Part shown: positions 1 to 7,881 of the stretch, piece by piece
How the letters are laid out: each line of letters begins with the position of its first letter
How positions within the stretch are numbered: position 1 is the stretch's first letter
Source of the DNA: Halobacteriovorax sp.
GTDB taxonomy: Bacteria > Bdellovibrionota > Bacteriovoracia > Bacteriovoracales > Bacteriovoracaceae
Direction: 5' to 3'
Assembly (NCBI GenBank): GCA_002720865.1
Contig: PBIO01000014.1
Span: 1,301,793-1,365,792 of the forward strand
DNA: 64,000 bases
Program-made: the position numbers and the translations under genes
Notes under the pieces: model-generated
Databases searched by the model: none
Seen by the model: the letters and a program-made list of their open reading frames with translations, nothing else
What the model was told of the DNA's origin: nothing

Positions 1-219
1 AATTTCTGCAACTCGGTTATTAATTTGATCTTTGCTGTTAATAGAAGTGATCTTTTGATTTACTGCTTCGATTAACTCGGCCTCACTAGAATCCAGGGAA
101 GCTAAACTTCTCGATTCTTTTTTACTCCATGAGGTAGTTGTTTTTCTTTGATCTGGCTTCTTAGTACAAGAAGAAATGAATAGACCGAACACAGTTAGAA
201 AGATAAAAATCTTTTTCAT
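1..219 (-). CDS. Putative lipoprotein, C-terminus outside window
   Basis: The ATG at 219 opens a frame that runs off the left edge; 73 residues are visible. They begin with a lysine-led hydrophobic signal (MKKIFIFLTVFGLFISSC) ending in a lipobox-like ISSC, so the mature protein should be lipid-anchored at Cys18. The remainder is Ser/Lys/Glu-rich and looks like an extended linker. The gene diverges from the exporter gene at 389. No family is recognised. Confidence 0.7.
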   Translation of the reverse strand, partial: MKKIFIFLTVFGLFISSCTKKPDQRKTTTSWSKKESRSLASLDSSEAELIEAVNQKITSINSKDQINNRVAEI

Positions 220-388
220 TTAATTAGGCTCCGTTGAATTTTAAGTCTCACTCCTGAAGAATCTTCAAGACACCATCATTATATGGGATTCTCGTTGTTT
301 TTGGTACAAGGCTTTTTTGCCCCGACAGAGAGTACTTGATGAACTCATTCGGTTTTTAGTTCGAAAAGAAAAGGATAAGATAAAGGAA

Positions 389-2629
389 ATGAATAACTTA
401 GGTAAAAACATACTTAGATACACGGTTATCGCTATAGGAATAGCTATCGTTCTATTTTCTTTTTATCTAGCCGGCCAAACAGTTCCCTTTAAAATCACTT
501 CTCTTTTGAGAGAGGGCCATCCAGTTCGAATTGAATACGAAGAGTACGAAAGAAACTACGATGATGAGAAGTTTGTTTGGCTTATCTTAGAGAAATCAGA
601 TCCATTTACTGAAAATGAAATGAGTAAGTATGGCCGGATGGTTAGAACTTTTTATAGCGGTATGGGGGGAATTGAGTCGGTTGAAGGAATTGAAAATGCT
701 GAATATATAAGCTTTGAAAACAACTACTTCCGATTAAAACCTTTTATGAAAGATAAGAGGCTCTCTTCGGAGGGGCGTGCCGCTCTCAAAGATGAATTTT
801 GGAAAAAGAGTCTTATCAATAAAGATGGAACCTCCTTACTTTTTGGGATCACTCTAACCCCAGACGTAAAAGAAAAAAAGGAAAAAGAGGTTTTAAAAAG
901 AATCGTCGAAAGCAAGGGGGAGTGGGAGGAGAACTTTCCAAACTTAAAAGCACATTTTATAGGAACAAAGGTCGGAAAGTATTATTTTTTAAAAGAGATG
1001 ATTGAGAATCAAAAGAAGGTGACACCGCTTCTTTTTTTATTTCTAGGTTTTTTAATTTGGTTTCTTTTTAGATCTTTTAAAATTGTCTTTTGGTTTTTCT
1101 TTATCATGTTTAGTAGCTACTCATCAGTTCTTCTTATGATTATTTTCTTAGAGAAGGGATTAAATCCCTATAGTGGCTTTGCTCTCTTTTTTGTTCTTAT
1201 TGTTGCAACTTCTGATCTCGTACATTTTTTTAGTGTTTTCTTAAAAAGTAATAATAAAACCTTAAAAGAGAGAATTGATTTCACTATCTCAAAAGTATAC
1301 TGGCCTTGTTTATTAACAACAGTAACCACTTCTATTGGCTTTTTATCACTGCTGTTTAATGAAATGGCTCCAGTTTTTTACTTTGGAATTTACTGTGCTT
1401 TTGGGTCAATCATCTGCTTTGTTTTAACCTTTTACCTACTCCCCTTTATCATTCTTCTTTTTAATATCGACTTCGTTCTTGAAAAGGAGATTCCAAAGTT
1501 TAACCTAGTCAAAACCATCAAATATGTTCAAAAATCGCCTATAGTGGTCCTTGCAACTACAGGCCTTCTCGTAGTTGTTTTAGTTTTTTTTACAACTCAG
1601 TTAAAGATTGACGATGACTTTTATAACAAATTTCAAGACGAGCATGAGTTAAGCCAGTCTATAAAGGCCTTTACTAAAAACTTCAATTTTATAGGTTCAG
1701 TTGATGTTATGGTTTCAAGAAAAGAGGGAGACATTCTTGACGATTCTGCGAGTGGGTTGCTATCTAAACTTGAAAATGAGCTAAAAAATATTTCGGGCGT
1801 AAATCATATTAGATCCTTTCAACAAATAATGGATTATATAAAAAGAAAAGTCGTAGATGGTTCTCAAGGAGAGCTAGGCGACAGTGAGATCCAGGAGAAA
1901 ACTCAGAGTATTTTTCATCTACTTAATGACTATAAAGTGTTCAATTTAACTTATGTTGAAAATTTAAATGAAGTAAAGTTCACATTGTTCATGGAAACCA
2001 CAAGTTCAAACGAGCTAGAAGGACTACTAAAAAAAATTAATCTTTTAGATCAAAAAGAAATCTATAGTGGCTTAAAAATTAGAACCATGGGGTTTTCTTC
2101 AATTAGAACTTTTTTGATGAATAATGTAATCGATAATTTTTTGAAAAGCTTTGCCTTTTCAATGGTCTTAATTTTTATCGTTTTCCTTGTGATTTTTAGA
2201 AAGCTTTCATGGGCCATATTGGCAATGATTCCCAATATTTTACCGCTTATCTTTATTTCCGGTAGTATGGGGATATTGGGCCTTAAAGTAGAGAGTAATC
2301 TGGTTCTTTTAATTTGTATTAGTTTAGGTATAGCCGTAGATGATACAATTCACTTTTTATGGGCGATGAAAAGGTCCCTGTCCCAAGAGCAAAATTTAAA
2401 GTCTTCCGTATTAAAGGCCTTTGAAGAAACGAGCGATGCCCTGCTTGGGACGACTTTGGTATTTGTCCTATCTTTCCCTACTTTCTTTTTGGCTGACTTA
2501 AAGCTGTTTAGACAAATGGGAATCTTTATAATGATGGCCCTCTTGATTGCACTTCTGGCAGACTTCATTATTCTACCAGCCTTATTTAGCTTACTTAGGG
2601 GTGATAGCCGAGGGGCGCGGTCGGGTTAA
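389..2629 (+). CDS. RND/MMPL-superfamily exporter
   Basis: Integral inner-membrane transporter with the duplicated RND/MMPL layout: an N-terminal membrane helix (about residues 7-27), a large periplasmic domain, five helices, a seventh helix, a second periplasmic domain, and a final helix bundle. The second-half helix carries GIAVDDTIHFL, the RND intramembrane acidic motif; the first half has the degenerate VATSDLVHFF at the same place. I chose ATG 389 (746 aa), preceded by AAAGGAA; a TTG at 317 would add 24 charged residues before the first helix and is less likely. Members move lipids or hydrophobic metabolites, some driven by the proton gradient. It sits 120 bp upstream of the oxygenase operon on the same strand, so export of that product is possible but unproven. 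Confidence 0.85.
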   Translation: MNNLGKNILRYTVIAIGIAIVLFSFYLAGQTVPFKITSLLREGHPVRIEYEEYERNYDDEKFVWLILEKSDPFTENEMSKYGRMVRTFYSGMGGIESVEGIENAEYISFENNYFRLKPFMKDKRLSSEGRAALKDEFWKKSLINKDGTSLLFGITLTPDVKEKKEKEVLKRIVESKGEWEENFPNLKAHFIGTKVGKYYFLKEMIENQKKVTPLLFLFLGFLIWFLFRSFKIVFWFFFIMFSSYSSVLLMIIFLEKGLNPYSGFALFFVLIVATSDLVHFFSVFLKSNNKTLKERIDFTISKVYWPCLLTTVTTSIGFLSLLFNEMAPVFYFGIYCAFGSIICFVLTFYLLPFIILLFNIDFVLEKEIPKFNLVKTIKYVQKSPIVVLATTGLLVVVLVFFTTQLKIDDDFYNKFQDEHELSQSIKAFTKNFNFIGSVDVMVSRKEGDILDDSASGLLSKLENELKNISGVNHIRSFQQIMDYIKRKVVDGSQGELGDSEIQEKTQSIFHLLNDYKVFNLTYVENLNEVKFTLFMETTSSNELEGLLKKINLLDQKEIYSGLKIRTMGFSSIRTFLMNNVIDNFLKSFAFSMVLIFIVFLVIFRKLSWAILAMIPNILPLIFISGSMGILGLKVESNLVLLICISLGIAVDDTIHFLWAMKRSLSQEQNLKSSVLKAFEETSDALLGTTLVFVLSFPTFFLADLKLFRQMGIFIMMALLIALLADFIILPALFSLLRGDSRGARSG

Positions 2630-2671
2630 TACCCCAAATTGGTAGATTTTATCAGGTTTCACTCAAGTATT

Positions 2672-2730
2672 TATATGCTAAAATTTCCTGAGCCTGAAAC
2701 TGCCCCTACGGGGTAATTTCTTAGCATATA
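2672..2730 (+). promoter_or_regulatory. Leader of oxygenase operon A: inverted repeat, extended -10, GC hairpin
   Basis: A perfect 10-bp inverted repeat, TATATGCTAA (2672-2681) and TTAGCATATA (2721-2730), brackets 39 nt that contain a small hairpin, CCCC-TAC-GGGG, within TGCCCCTACGGGG (2701-2713). The left arm overlaps TGCTAAAAT, which reads as an extended -10 element (TGnTAAAAT). The Shine-Dalgarno of the first Rieske gene, GGAAGG, follows at 2735-2740. The arrangement fits an operator plus promoter or a structured leader. The 9-mer TGCCCCTAC recurs in the leader of the opposing operon near 17728-17736. Function is inferred from position only. Confidence 0.45.
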
Positions 2731-2748
2731 CCATGGAAGGGTCTGAAT

Positions 2749-3837
2749 ATGTCGTCTTTAGAGGAAACTAAAGTTTTCAATCAAAATGATGCAGTCATTG
2801 AAGGCTGGTATTGGGCGCTCAAATCATCAAAACTAAAGTCAAAAAAACCAGTTCACTTAAATTTTTTAGGTAGAGAACTTGCTCTATATAGAGGAGAAGA
2901 CGGTGTCGCCAGGGCCGTGGACGCTTACTGTCCTCATATGGGTGCCCATCTGGCAGAAGGAAGAGTTGATGGAAAAGGAATCCGTTGCTTTTTTCACGCC
3001 TGGAAGTTTGATGAAGAAGGAAAACTTGTCGATATTCCTTGCCGTAAATCACCAGGGTTAGATTCAAAAATTAAAACTTGGCCTTGCCAAGAAAAATACG
3101 GAATGATTTGGATCTACACAGGTGAAGTCCCAAGACAGCCAGTACCCTTTATTTATGAGTTAGAAAATACTGAAGTCGATGCAAGTTTTGGGAACGAATT
3201 CGTAAAGGAATGTCATCCAAATGTCGTAATGATAAATGCAATTGATGCCCATCACTTTACCTCAGTTCACAATCTTCCCGTAGATGTTAAGTTTGAAACA
3301 ATCGTGCACAATGATTATTGTATCGCTTTTGAAAATCGAACTTTTATTCCACATACTCGTTGGTACTTAAAACTTTTTGATAAATTCTATGAGAAGTATT
3401 TGACCTATAAAATGTGTTACTGGAATGGTTCATCAGGCTCCGTTACCGTTGGCCCCGACTTTCTTCATTGTCATATCATTTTTGCTCTTAGGCCTCTTCA
3501 GAACGGACACACAGAGGGACAAACCATCTTGGTTACCCCTAAACGCTCGGGACTTTTAGGGAAATTTCTTAATCCGATTATTCTCTGGGCCACAAAACAA
3601 GTGGGTAACTACTTTGCTAAGGGTGACACAGAAGTCTTTAAAACAATCAAGTTTAAATTAAAAACACCTATCAAAGAAGATGATTCAATTATCAAATTTC
3701 TCCAGCATACAGAAAAGCAAAAGACTTGCGACTGGGGATTTGGGAAAAAGAAAATTAATAATCCCGAAATACAGGAAAAGGATTTCCAAAATGAAAAACA
3801 AGTTCAAGCTCGTTTCACAAACCACGCCAGTATGTGA
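2749..3837 (+). CDS. Rieske non-heme iron oxygenase (paralog 1)
   Basis: A 362-aa oxygenase alpha-type protein. The N-terminal Rieske domain has CPH (in AYCPHMGAHL) and CFFH, giving the C-x-H / C-x2-H [2Fe-2S] ligands. The C-terminal catalytic domain has IDAHHFTSVH, the D-x2-H-x4-H mononuclear-iron motif, and GDTEVFKTIKF probably supplies the third iron ligand (Asp). Family members hydroxylate, desaturate or N-oxygenate substrates using O2 and electrons from a reductase or ferredoxin. The start ATG 2749 has GGAAGG 8 nt upstream. It is the first gene of an eight-gene operon that contains two further paralogs (6784, 7878) sharing an N-terminal GWY segment and overall length. Substrate unknown; the N-terminal Rieske arrangement resembles sterol- and chlorophyllide-type oxygenases rather than a hexameric ring dioxygenase with a beta subunit. 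Confidence 0.88.
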   Translation: MSSLEETKVFNQNDAVIEGWYWALKSSKLKSKKPVHLNFLGRELALYRGEDGVARAVDAYCPHMGAHLAEGRVDGKGIRCFFHAWKFDEEGKLVDIPCRKSPGLDSKIKTWPCQEKYGMIWIYTGEVPRQPVPFIYELENTEVDASFGNEFVKECHPNVVMINAIDAHHFTSVHNLPVDVKFETIVHNDYCIAFENRTFIPHTRWYLKLFDKFYEKYLTYKMCYWNGSSGSVTVGPDFLHCHIIFALRPLQNGHTEGQTILVTPKRSGLLGKFLNPIILWATKQVGNYFAKGDTEVFKTIKFKLKTPIKEDDSIIKFLQHTEKQKTCDWGFGKKKINNPEIQEKDFQNEKQVQARFTNHASM

Positions 3838-4585
3838 GCTAACAAAATTAGAAACTAAATCAATGTATTTAGTTTTTTCTAAATATTATTTGAACACGAG
3901 TTATGAACAATTCATGACTGATTTAGAAGAAAAAGATGTCGTCTTTTTGCTATTAGACTCCAAGACCAAAGACATCGTTGGCTTTTCAACCTTGGTTAAT
4001 CTATATGTCGACGTAGAGGGACAAGAGCAACGAGGCTGCTTTAGTGGAGATACTATTCTTGAAAAAGAGTACTGGGGACAAGGTACTTTAGGCATAGCAT
4101 TTTTAAAGTATCTTTTTATTCAGAAACTAAAGAATCCATTCAAACCACTTTATTGGTTCTTAATCTCTAAGGGGTACAAAACCTACCTTTTAATGGCTAA
4201 TAATTTTAAGACTCATTATCCAAGGTACGAGCATAGTACACCTAAAAAACAAGGCTCAATCATAAAAGCTTTCTCAGAAACTCTTTATGGAGATTATTTT
4301 AATCAAGAAACAGGTGTTATCAGCTTCTCTAAAGTGAGTAGTAAAGATTGTTTAAAGTCTGAAATCACTCCGATTACAAAAGAGCTTTTGCTAAAGAATA
4401 AAAGAATTAAGTTCTTTGCTCAAAGAAACCCTGGCTGGGAAGAAGGTAATGAGCTGGCTTGTGTGGCTGAAATGACTTTAGGTATGCCTTTTTACTATCA
4501 GGCTAAGATTATCAAGAAACAATGGAAACGCTGGAAAGTTAACTTAGGGCTTACCCCTGCACCTCAAAAGGAAAAAACCGTATGA
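3791..4585 (+). CDS. GNAT-like acyltransferase, putative
   Basis: 264-aa soluble protein. I place the start at ATG 3791, inside the end of the preceding Rieske gene (47-nt overlap), because AGGAAAAGGA lies just upstream; a longer in-frame extension to 3680 is entirely within the Rieske gene. The core has the GNAT layout: a strand around FLLLDSKTKDIVGFSTL, then FSGDTILEKEYWGQGTLGIA, where the Gly-rich turn and helix would hold the acyl-CoA or acyl-ACP pantetheine. GNAT-fold N-acyl amino acid and acyl-homoserine-lactone synthases have similar size, so an acyl-transfer role in the neighbouring pathway is a reasonable inference. The assignment is by fold pattern only; no close family is recognised. 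Confidence 0.5.
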   Translation: MKNKFKLVSQTTPVCELTKLETKSMYLVFSKYYLNTSYEQFMTDLEEKDVVFLLLDSKTKDIVGFSTLVNLYVDVEGQEQRGCFSGDTILEKEYWGQGTLGIAFLKYLFIQKLKNPFKPLYWFLISKGYKTYLLMANNFKTHYPRYEHSTPKKQGSIIKAFSETLYGDYFNQETGVISFSKVSSKDCLKSEITPITKELLLKNKRIKFFAQRNPGWEEGNELACVAEMTLGMPFYYQAKIIKKQWKRWKVNLGLTPAPQKEKTV

Positions 4586-5433
4586 AGACTATTTTAATTA
4601 CAGGTTCTTCCTCCGGATTTGGACTTGAGATGGTTCATGATTTTACGGAGCTTGGTTATCACGTCATCGCTAGTTTACGAAGCGCTGAAGAGAGAAAAGC
4701 TCTTTTTGATTCAGTTTCCGATAAATCGAAATTAACTATTTTAAATTTAGATGTCAGCTCTAAAGACGATATTCGTCATGCCGCTGAACATATTAAACAA
4801 GCTCATAATGGTGAGCTTGATGTTCTCATCAATAACGCTGGCTACGGACTTTATGGAGCTCTTGAAGATGTTAGTGAAGAGCAAATCAGGCATCAAATGG
4901 AAGTTAACTTTTTTGGCGCAGCACTTTTAACTCAGGCTCTACTTCCGGCCCTTAGAAAAACTAAAGGCAAAGTCATCAATATTTCTTCTGTCATGGGAAG
5001 ATTCTCTTTGCCTCTAGGATCGGTCTATTCGGCATCTAAGTTTGCTCTAGAGGGACTTAGTGAAGGACTATATTACGAGCTTAAACCTTTTGGAGTTCAG
5101 GTATGTGCCGTTCAACCTGGTGCTCACCGAACGGGCTTTGTCAAGGCCATGATTTGGGGAGATAAAAGTCTCGAAGAGAATTCACCGTACTCAAATCAAA
5201 CCAAAGGACTTTTAAAAAATGTTGAGCTGATGACTTCTAAGCCCAAAGCGACGGGAAGTGATAATGTAAGTAAAATAGTCGTTGGGTTAGTAAGAAAAAA
5301 GAAAATGCCTCGAAGAGTCTTGGCAGGAAAAGACGCCGTGGCAACGGGAATAGCACAAAAGTTTCTTCCTGAGGCTCTTTATCATGAAATTCTTCATCGT
5401 AGTTATGAAAAAGTTTTTGGGAGTGAAGTGTGA
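4582..5433 (+). CDS. Short-chain dehydrogenase/reductase (SDR)
   Basis: 283-aa classical SDR. The Rossmann dinucleotide motif TGSSSGFG is at residues 7-14, the NNAG motif follows, and the catalytic Ser and Tyr-x3-Lys are in the ISS...YSASKFALEG stretch; PGAHRTGF follows as in classical members. It would oxidise an alcohol or reduce a ketone using NAD(P)H. ATG 4582 overlaps the previous stop by 4 nt, indicating translational coupling. In this operon it could process a hydroxyl introduced by the Rieske or diiron enzymes. Confidence 0.9.
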   Translation: MKTILITGSSSGFGLEMVHDFTELGYHVIASLRSAEERKALFDSVSDKSKLTILNLDVSSKDDIRHAAEHIKQAHNGELDVLINNAGYGLYGALEDVSEEQIRHQMEVNFFGAALLTQALLPALRKTKGKVINISSVMGRFSLPLGSVYSASKFALEGLSEGLYYELKPFGVQVCAVQPGAHRTGFVKAMIWGDKSLEENSPYSNQTKGLLKNVELMTSKPKATGSDNVSKIVVGLVRKKKMPRRVLAGKDAVATGIAQKFLPEALYHEILHRSYEKVFGSEV

Positions 5434-6338
5434 GCTCGGATAACTTAATCGTAGATGTTGACGTTAAAGATTCTGGTCCATCTGAAATAACAAATCTCCT
5501 ATATCGAAAAATTGGTCAACCTCCTAAACCGGACATCACAGAGCTGAGTGGACTCTGGGGAGCAGACTCCTATGACTTAGAAAATGTCGATATCTTTAAA
5601 GAATCAAGCCTGTCTGAAAAATTATTAGTTCTAGAGGATTGCGCTCGGGGGAGACTTGAAGAAGCTTATCATATCGAAAAATCTGGTATGGCCTTTACTT
5701 CTAAAATGACTCTTCTTGCAGATACCCTTGAGGAAAGAAAACTATATTGCCAATTTAGTGCTGATGAGGCCAATCACCTCGAAGCCATCACTAGTTTTCT
5801 ACCCAATATAAGTGATAATCATAAGGATAATCCCTTTATTCAACTTCTTGCGGATATTATTAATACAGGAGCAAGAAGGCCTTTAATTTTTATCATTCAG
5901 GTACTCCTTGAAGGCTGGGGAATAGATCATTATCAAGGAATGTTTAATAGCTGCCGCTCTATTGCATTGGGTGAGGTACTCTCAAAAATTATTAAAGATG
6001 AAGCTGGTCACCATGGCTCAGGCCTAATGCTTTTTAATGAGAACGAAATGACACCTACTGAAATGAACTATGTGGTCGACACCTTAAAGATTTTTTTCCA
6101 AATGGTACAAGTCGGGTCAGTTGGGACCGTTTCCAGTATAGAAAAAGTAAAGGGACACCTAAGCTCTAGTCAGAAAATTGGTTTACTTCATCAATTGCAA
6201 AGTCGAGAGAATGCTCAAAGAAAATTAAACGTCCTCAAAAAGTTAATGCATAAGGCAGAAAGTAATAAAATCATTGAAGCCTTAGAGAAAAATAATTGTT
6301 TTAGAGCTTTTGATTACCAAACTGTAATGAACTTATGA
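5430..6338 (+). CDS. Ferritin-like diiron oxygenase, putative
   Basis: 302-aa mostly helical protein. The metal-ligand pattern of the ferritin-like diiron fold is visible: a helix Glu in GRLEEAYHIE, then DEANH (E-x2-H), a Glu in LLEGWGIDHY and DEAGHH (E-x2-H). Such proteins activate O2 to hydroxylate or N-oxygenate small molecules or tRNA; spacing resembles MiaE-type and related bacterial hydroxylases but no exact family is claimed. GTG 5430 forms a GTGA overlap with the SDR stop. It is not an obvious copy of the AurF-like protein encoded at 16403, so the locus holds two different diiron enzymes. Confidence 0.65.
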   Translation: MSSDNLIVDVDVKDSGPSEITNLLYRKIGQPPKPDITELSGLWGADSYDLENVDIFKESSLSEKLLVLEDCARGRLEEAYHIEKSGMAFTSKMTLLADTLEERKLYCQFSADEANHLEAITSFLPNISDNHKDNPFIQLLADIINTGARRPLIFIIQVLLEGWGIDHYQGMFNSCRSIALGEVLSKIIKDEAGHHGSGLMLFNENEMTPTEMNYVVDTLKIFFQMVQVGSVGTVSSIEKVKGHLSSSQKIGLLHQLQSRENAQRKLNVLKKLMHKAESNKIIEALEKNNCFRAFDYQTVMNL

Positions 6339-6787
6339 TTTATAAACCTCGAAATAGTAAATGGATTGTAGATTCAAAAACTCGCTCTGTTAATTTGGCG
6401 AGGGTTGATAAGTACGGTCCTGAACATTTTGAGAATTACCAAGATTATTTTTTCTTTGTCCATATCGATCCAATTCAAAGGTTCTGGCATTCAGTAGGGA
6501 TGATCATAGGTACTTATTTTTTCTTTATGCTTTTCTACAGTTGGAGTACTTTGAGCATTCTATATTACTTTTTAGGGGTTTTCTTTTTTTATGGCTTTGG
6601 AGTTATAAGTCATGCTTACTATGATGGTCATTCTGGTAGAAGTGAGGCCAAGTATTTTCATCTAACAACACCTACCGTTATAAAGATTAATCTCCTGACC
6701 CTAACGGGAACCTACCAAAAATATTTAAATAAATTTATTCAAAAATACCCTTTTACTGTTGATGCCTTTGATATGGAGGTTAAGTGA
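6335..6787 (+). CDS. Mpo1/DUF962-like membrane protein
   Basis: 150 aa with two hydrophobic segments (about residues 52-70 and 73-92). Before the first lies HIDPIQRFWHSVG and after the second ISHAYYDGHSG. A His-Pro-x2-R-x2-H-x2-G block followed by a second His cluster is the layout of DUF962/YGL010w proteins, whose yeast member Mpo1 is an Fe(II) dioxygenase that shortens 2-hydroxy fatty acids by one carbon. If the assignment holds, this is another iron-dependent oxygenase in the operon, acting on a lipid at the membrane. ATG 6335 overlaps the preceding stop (ATGA). Assignment rests on this motif layout alone. Confidence 0.5.
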   Translation: MIYKPRNSKWIVDSKTRSVNLARVDKYGPEHFENYQDYFFFVHIDPIQRFWHSVGMIIGTYFFFMLFYSWSTLSILYYFLGVFFFYGFGVISHAYYDGHSGRSEAKYFHLTTPTVIKINLLTLTGTYQKYLNKFIQKYPFTVDAFDMEVK

Positions 6788-7881
6788 AAATTAATCCTCA
6801 AAATCAAAATAATTTAACTCAACCTAGACCTAGTTATAAGATTTTCAACAAGTGGGAGGTTGTAACAAATGGGTGGTATGAGGCTCTTGATTCAAAAAAG
6901 CTTGGACCTGGGAAGGCCCTTGGAGTTGATGTAGCTGGACAGCATTTGGTTCTCTTTAGAGGAGAGTCTGGGAAAGTTTACGCCCTTGATGGGTTTTGCC
7001 CACATATGGGAGTTGACTTAGGAATTGGTAAAGTTATTGGTGAAGAAATAAGGTGCTTTTTCCATCATTGGAAATTTGACGGTAAGGGACAGTGCCGCGA
7101 AATTCCTTGTTTAAGTGAAAAAAAACTAGAAGTTAAAACGGCAACCTATAAGGTACAAGAGAAATATGGAAGAATTTGGGTTTATCCTAAATCAGAGGCT
7201 CCTTATGACGTTCTCGAAGTTCCAGAATTAGAAGGTCAAAAAGTTAGTTATAGTTTCGGAAAAAGTTATAAGAGAAGATGTCACTTCCATGTAACGATGA
7301 TTAATGGAATAGATCCTCAACATCTTTCTACTGTTCATAATATTAATATGAATATGGATGTTTCAATCGATTATTCTGAAAAGGATACGATTGATATAAA
7401 TCTCGAGGGGGAAACACCTAATTCTAGGTTTAGCGAAAAATTGGTAAAAAAGCTTTTAGGTGATCGATATGCCTACTCAATGAAATATCAAGGAGGCTGT
7501 TTAGCCGCTCTTAGTGTGATGAAAGGGGTAAAGCTCTTCAATAAATGGGAAATACTTCCAACCTTGCATATGCTTTTTGCCTATCAGTCCCACCGTGAAG
7601 GCGAAACAATTGTTCAGCCTATCTTTTTAACTAAAAAAAGAAATTTTCTTATCGACAGGATACTTCTTCTTTTCACTAAGCTAGCTTTTAAAATGCTTCA
7701 GGGTGAAGATGGGGAAGTTTATGAGAATATTAGATTTAACACACAAAACCTTTTACCTATTGATGCACCAGTAACGAAATATATCAAATATATAAATGGT
7801 CTAACTCCCTCTCTTTGGTCAAGGCAAATTCCTACTGAGCCAAAACCAAGTATTCGAAAGAAACGAGAGGTTAGAGTATGA
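6784..7881 (+). CDS. Rieske non-heme iron oxygenase (paralog 2)
   Basis: 365 aa. Rieske ligands are in FCPHMGVDLG and CFFHHW; the catalytic domain has IDPQHLSTVH (D-x2-H-x4-H) and GEDGEVYENIRF for the distal Asp ligand. GTG 6784 overlaps the preceding TGA. It closely parallels the proteins encoded at 2749 and 7878 in domain order, the N-terminal NGWYEALDSKKL-type segment and the C-terminal ligand region, so the three arose by duplication. No reductase is encoded in this operon; the ferredoxin at 16201 is the nearest candidate electron donor. Confidence 0.88.
   Translation: MKINPQNQNNLTQPRPSYKIFNKWEVVTNGWYEALDSKKLGPGKALGVDVAGQHLVLFRGESGKVYALDGFCPHMGVDLGIGKVIGEEIRCFFHHWKFDGKGQCREIPCLSEKKLEVKTATYKVQEKYGRIWVYPKSEAPYDVLEVPELEGQKVSYSFGKSYKRRCHFHVTMINGIDPQHLSTVHNINMNMDVSIDYSEKDTIDINLEGETPNSRFSEKLVKKLLGDRYAYSMKYQGGCLAALSVMKGVKLFNKWEILPTLHMLFAYQSHREGETIVQPIFLTKKRNFLIDRILLLFTKLAFKMLQGEDGEVYENIRFNTQNLLPIDAPVTKYIKYINGLTPSLWSRQIPTEPKPSIRKKREVRV

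Noticed and set aside
2733-2771. Possible 12-codon leader peptide (MEGSEYVVFRGN) overlapping the start of Rieske paralog 1
   Set aside because: Its ATG precedes the GGAAGG that serves the Rieske gene and it has no ribosome site of its own; likely chance.
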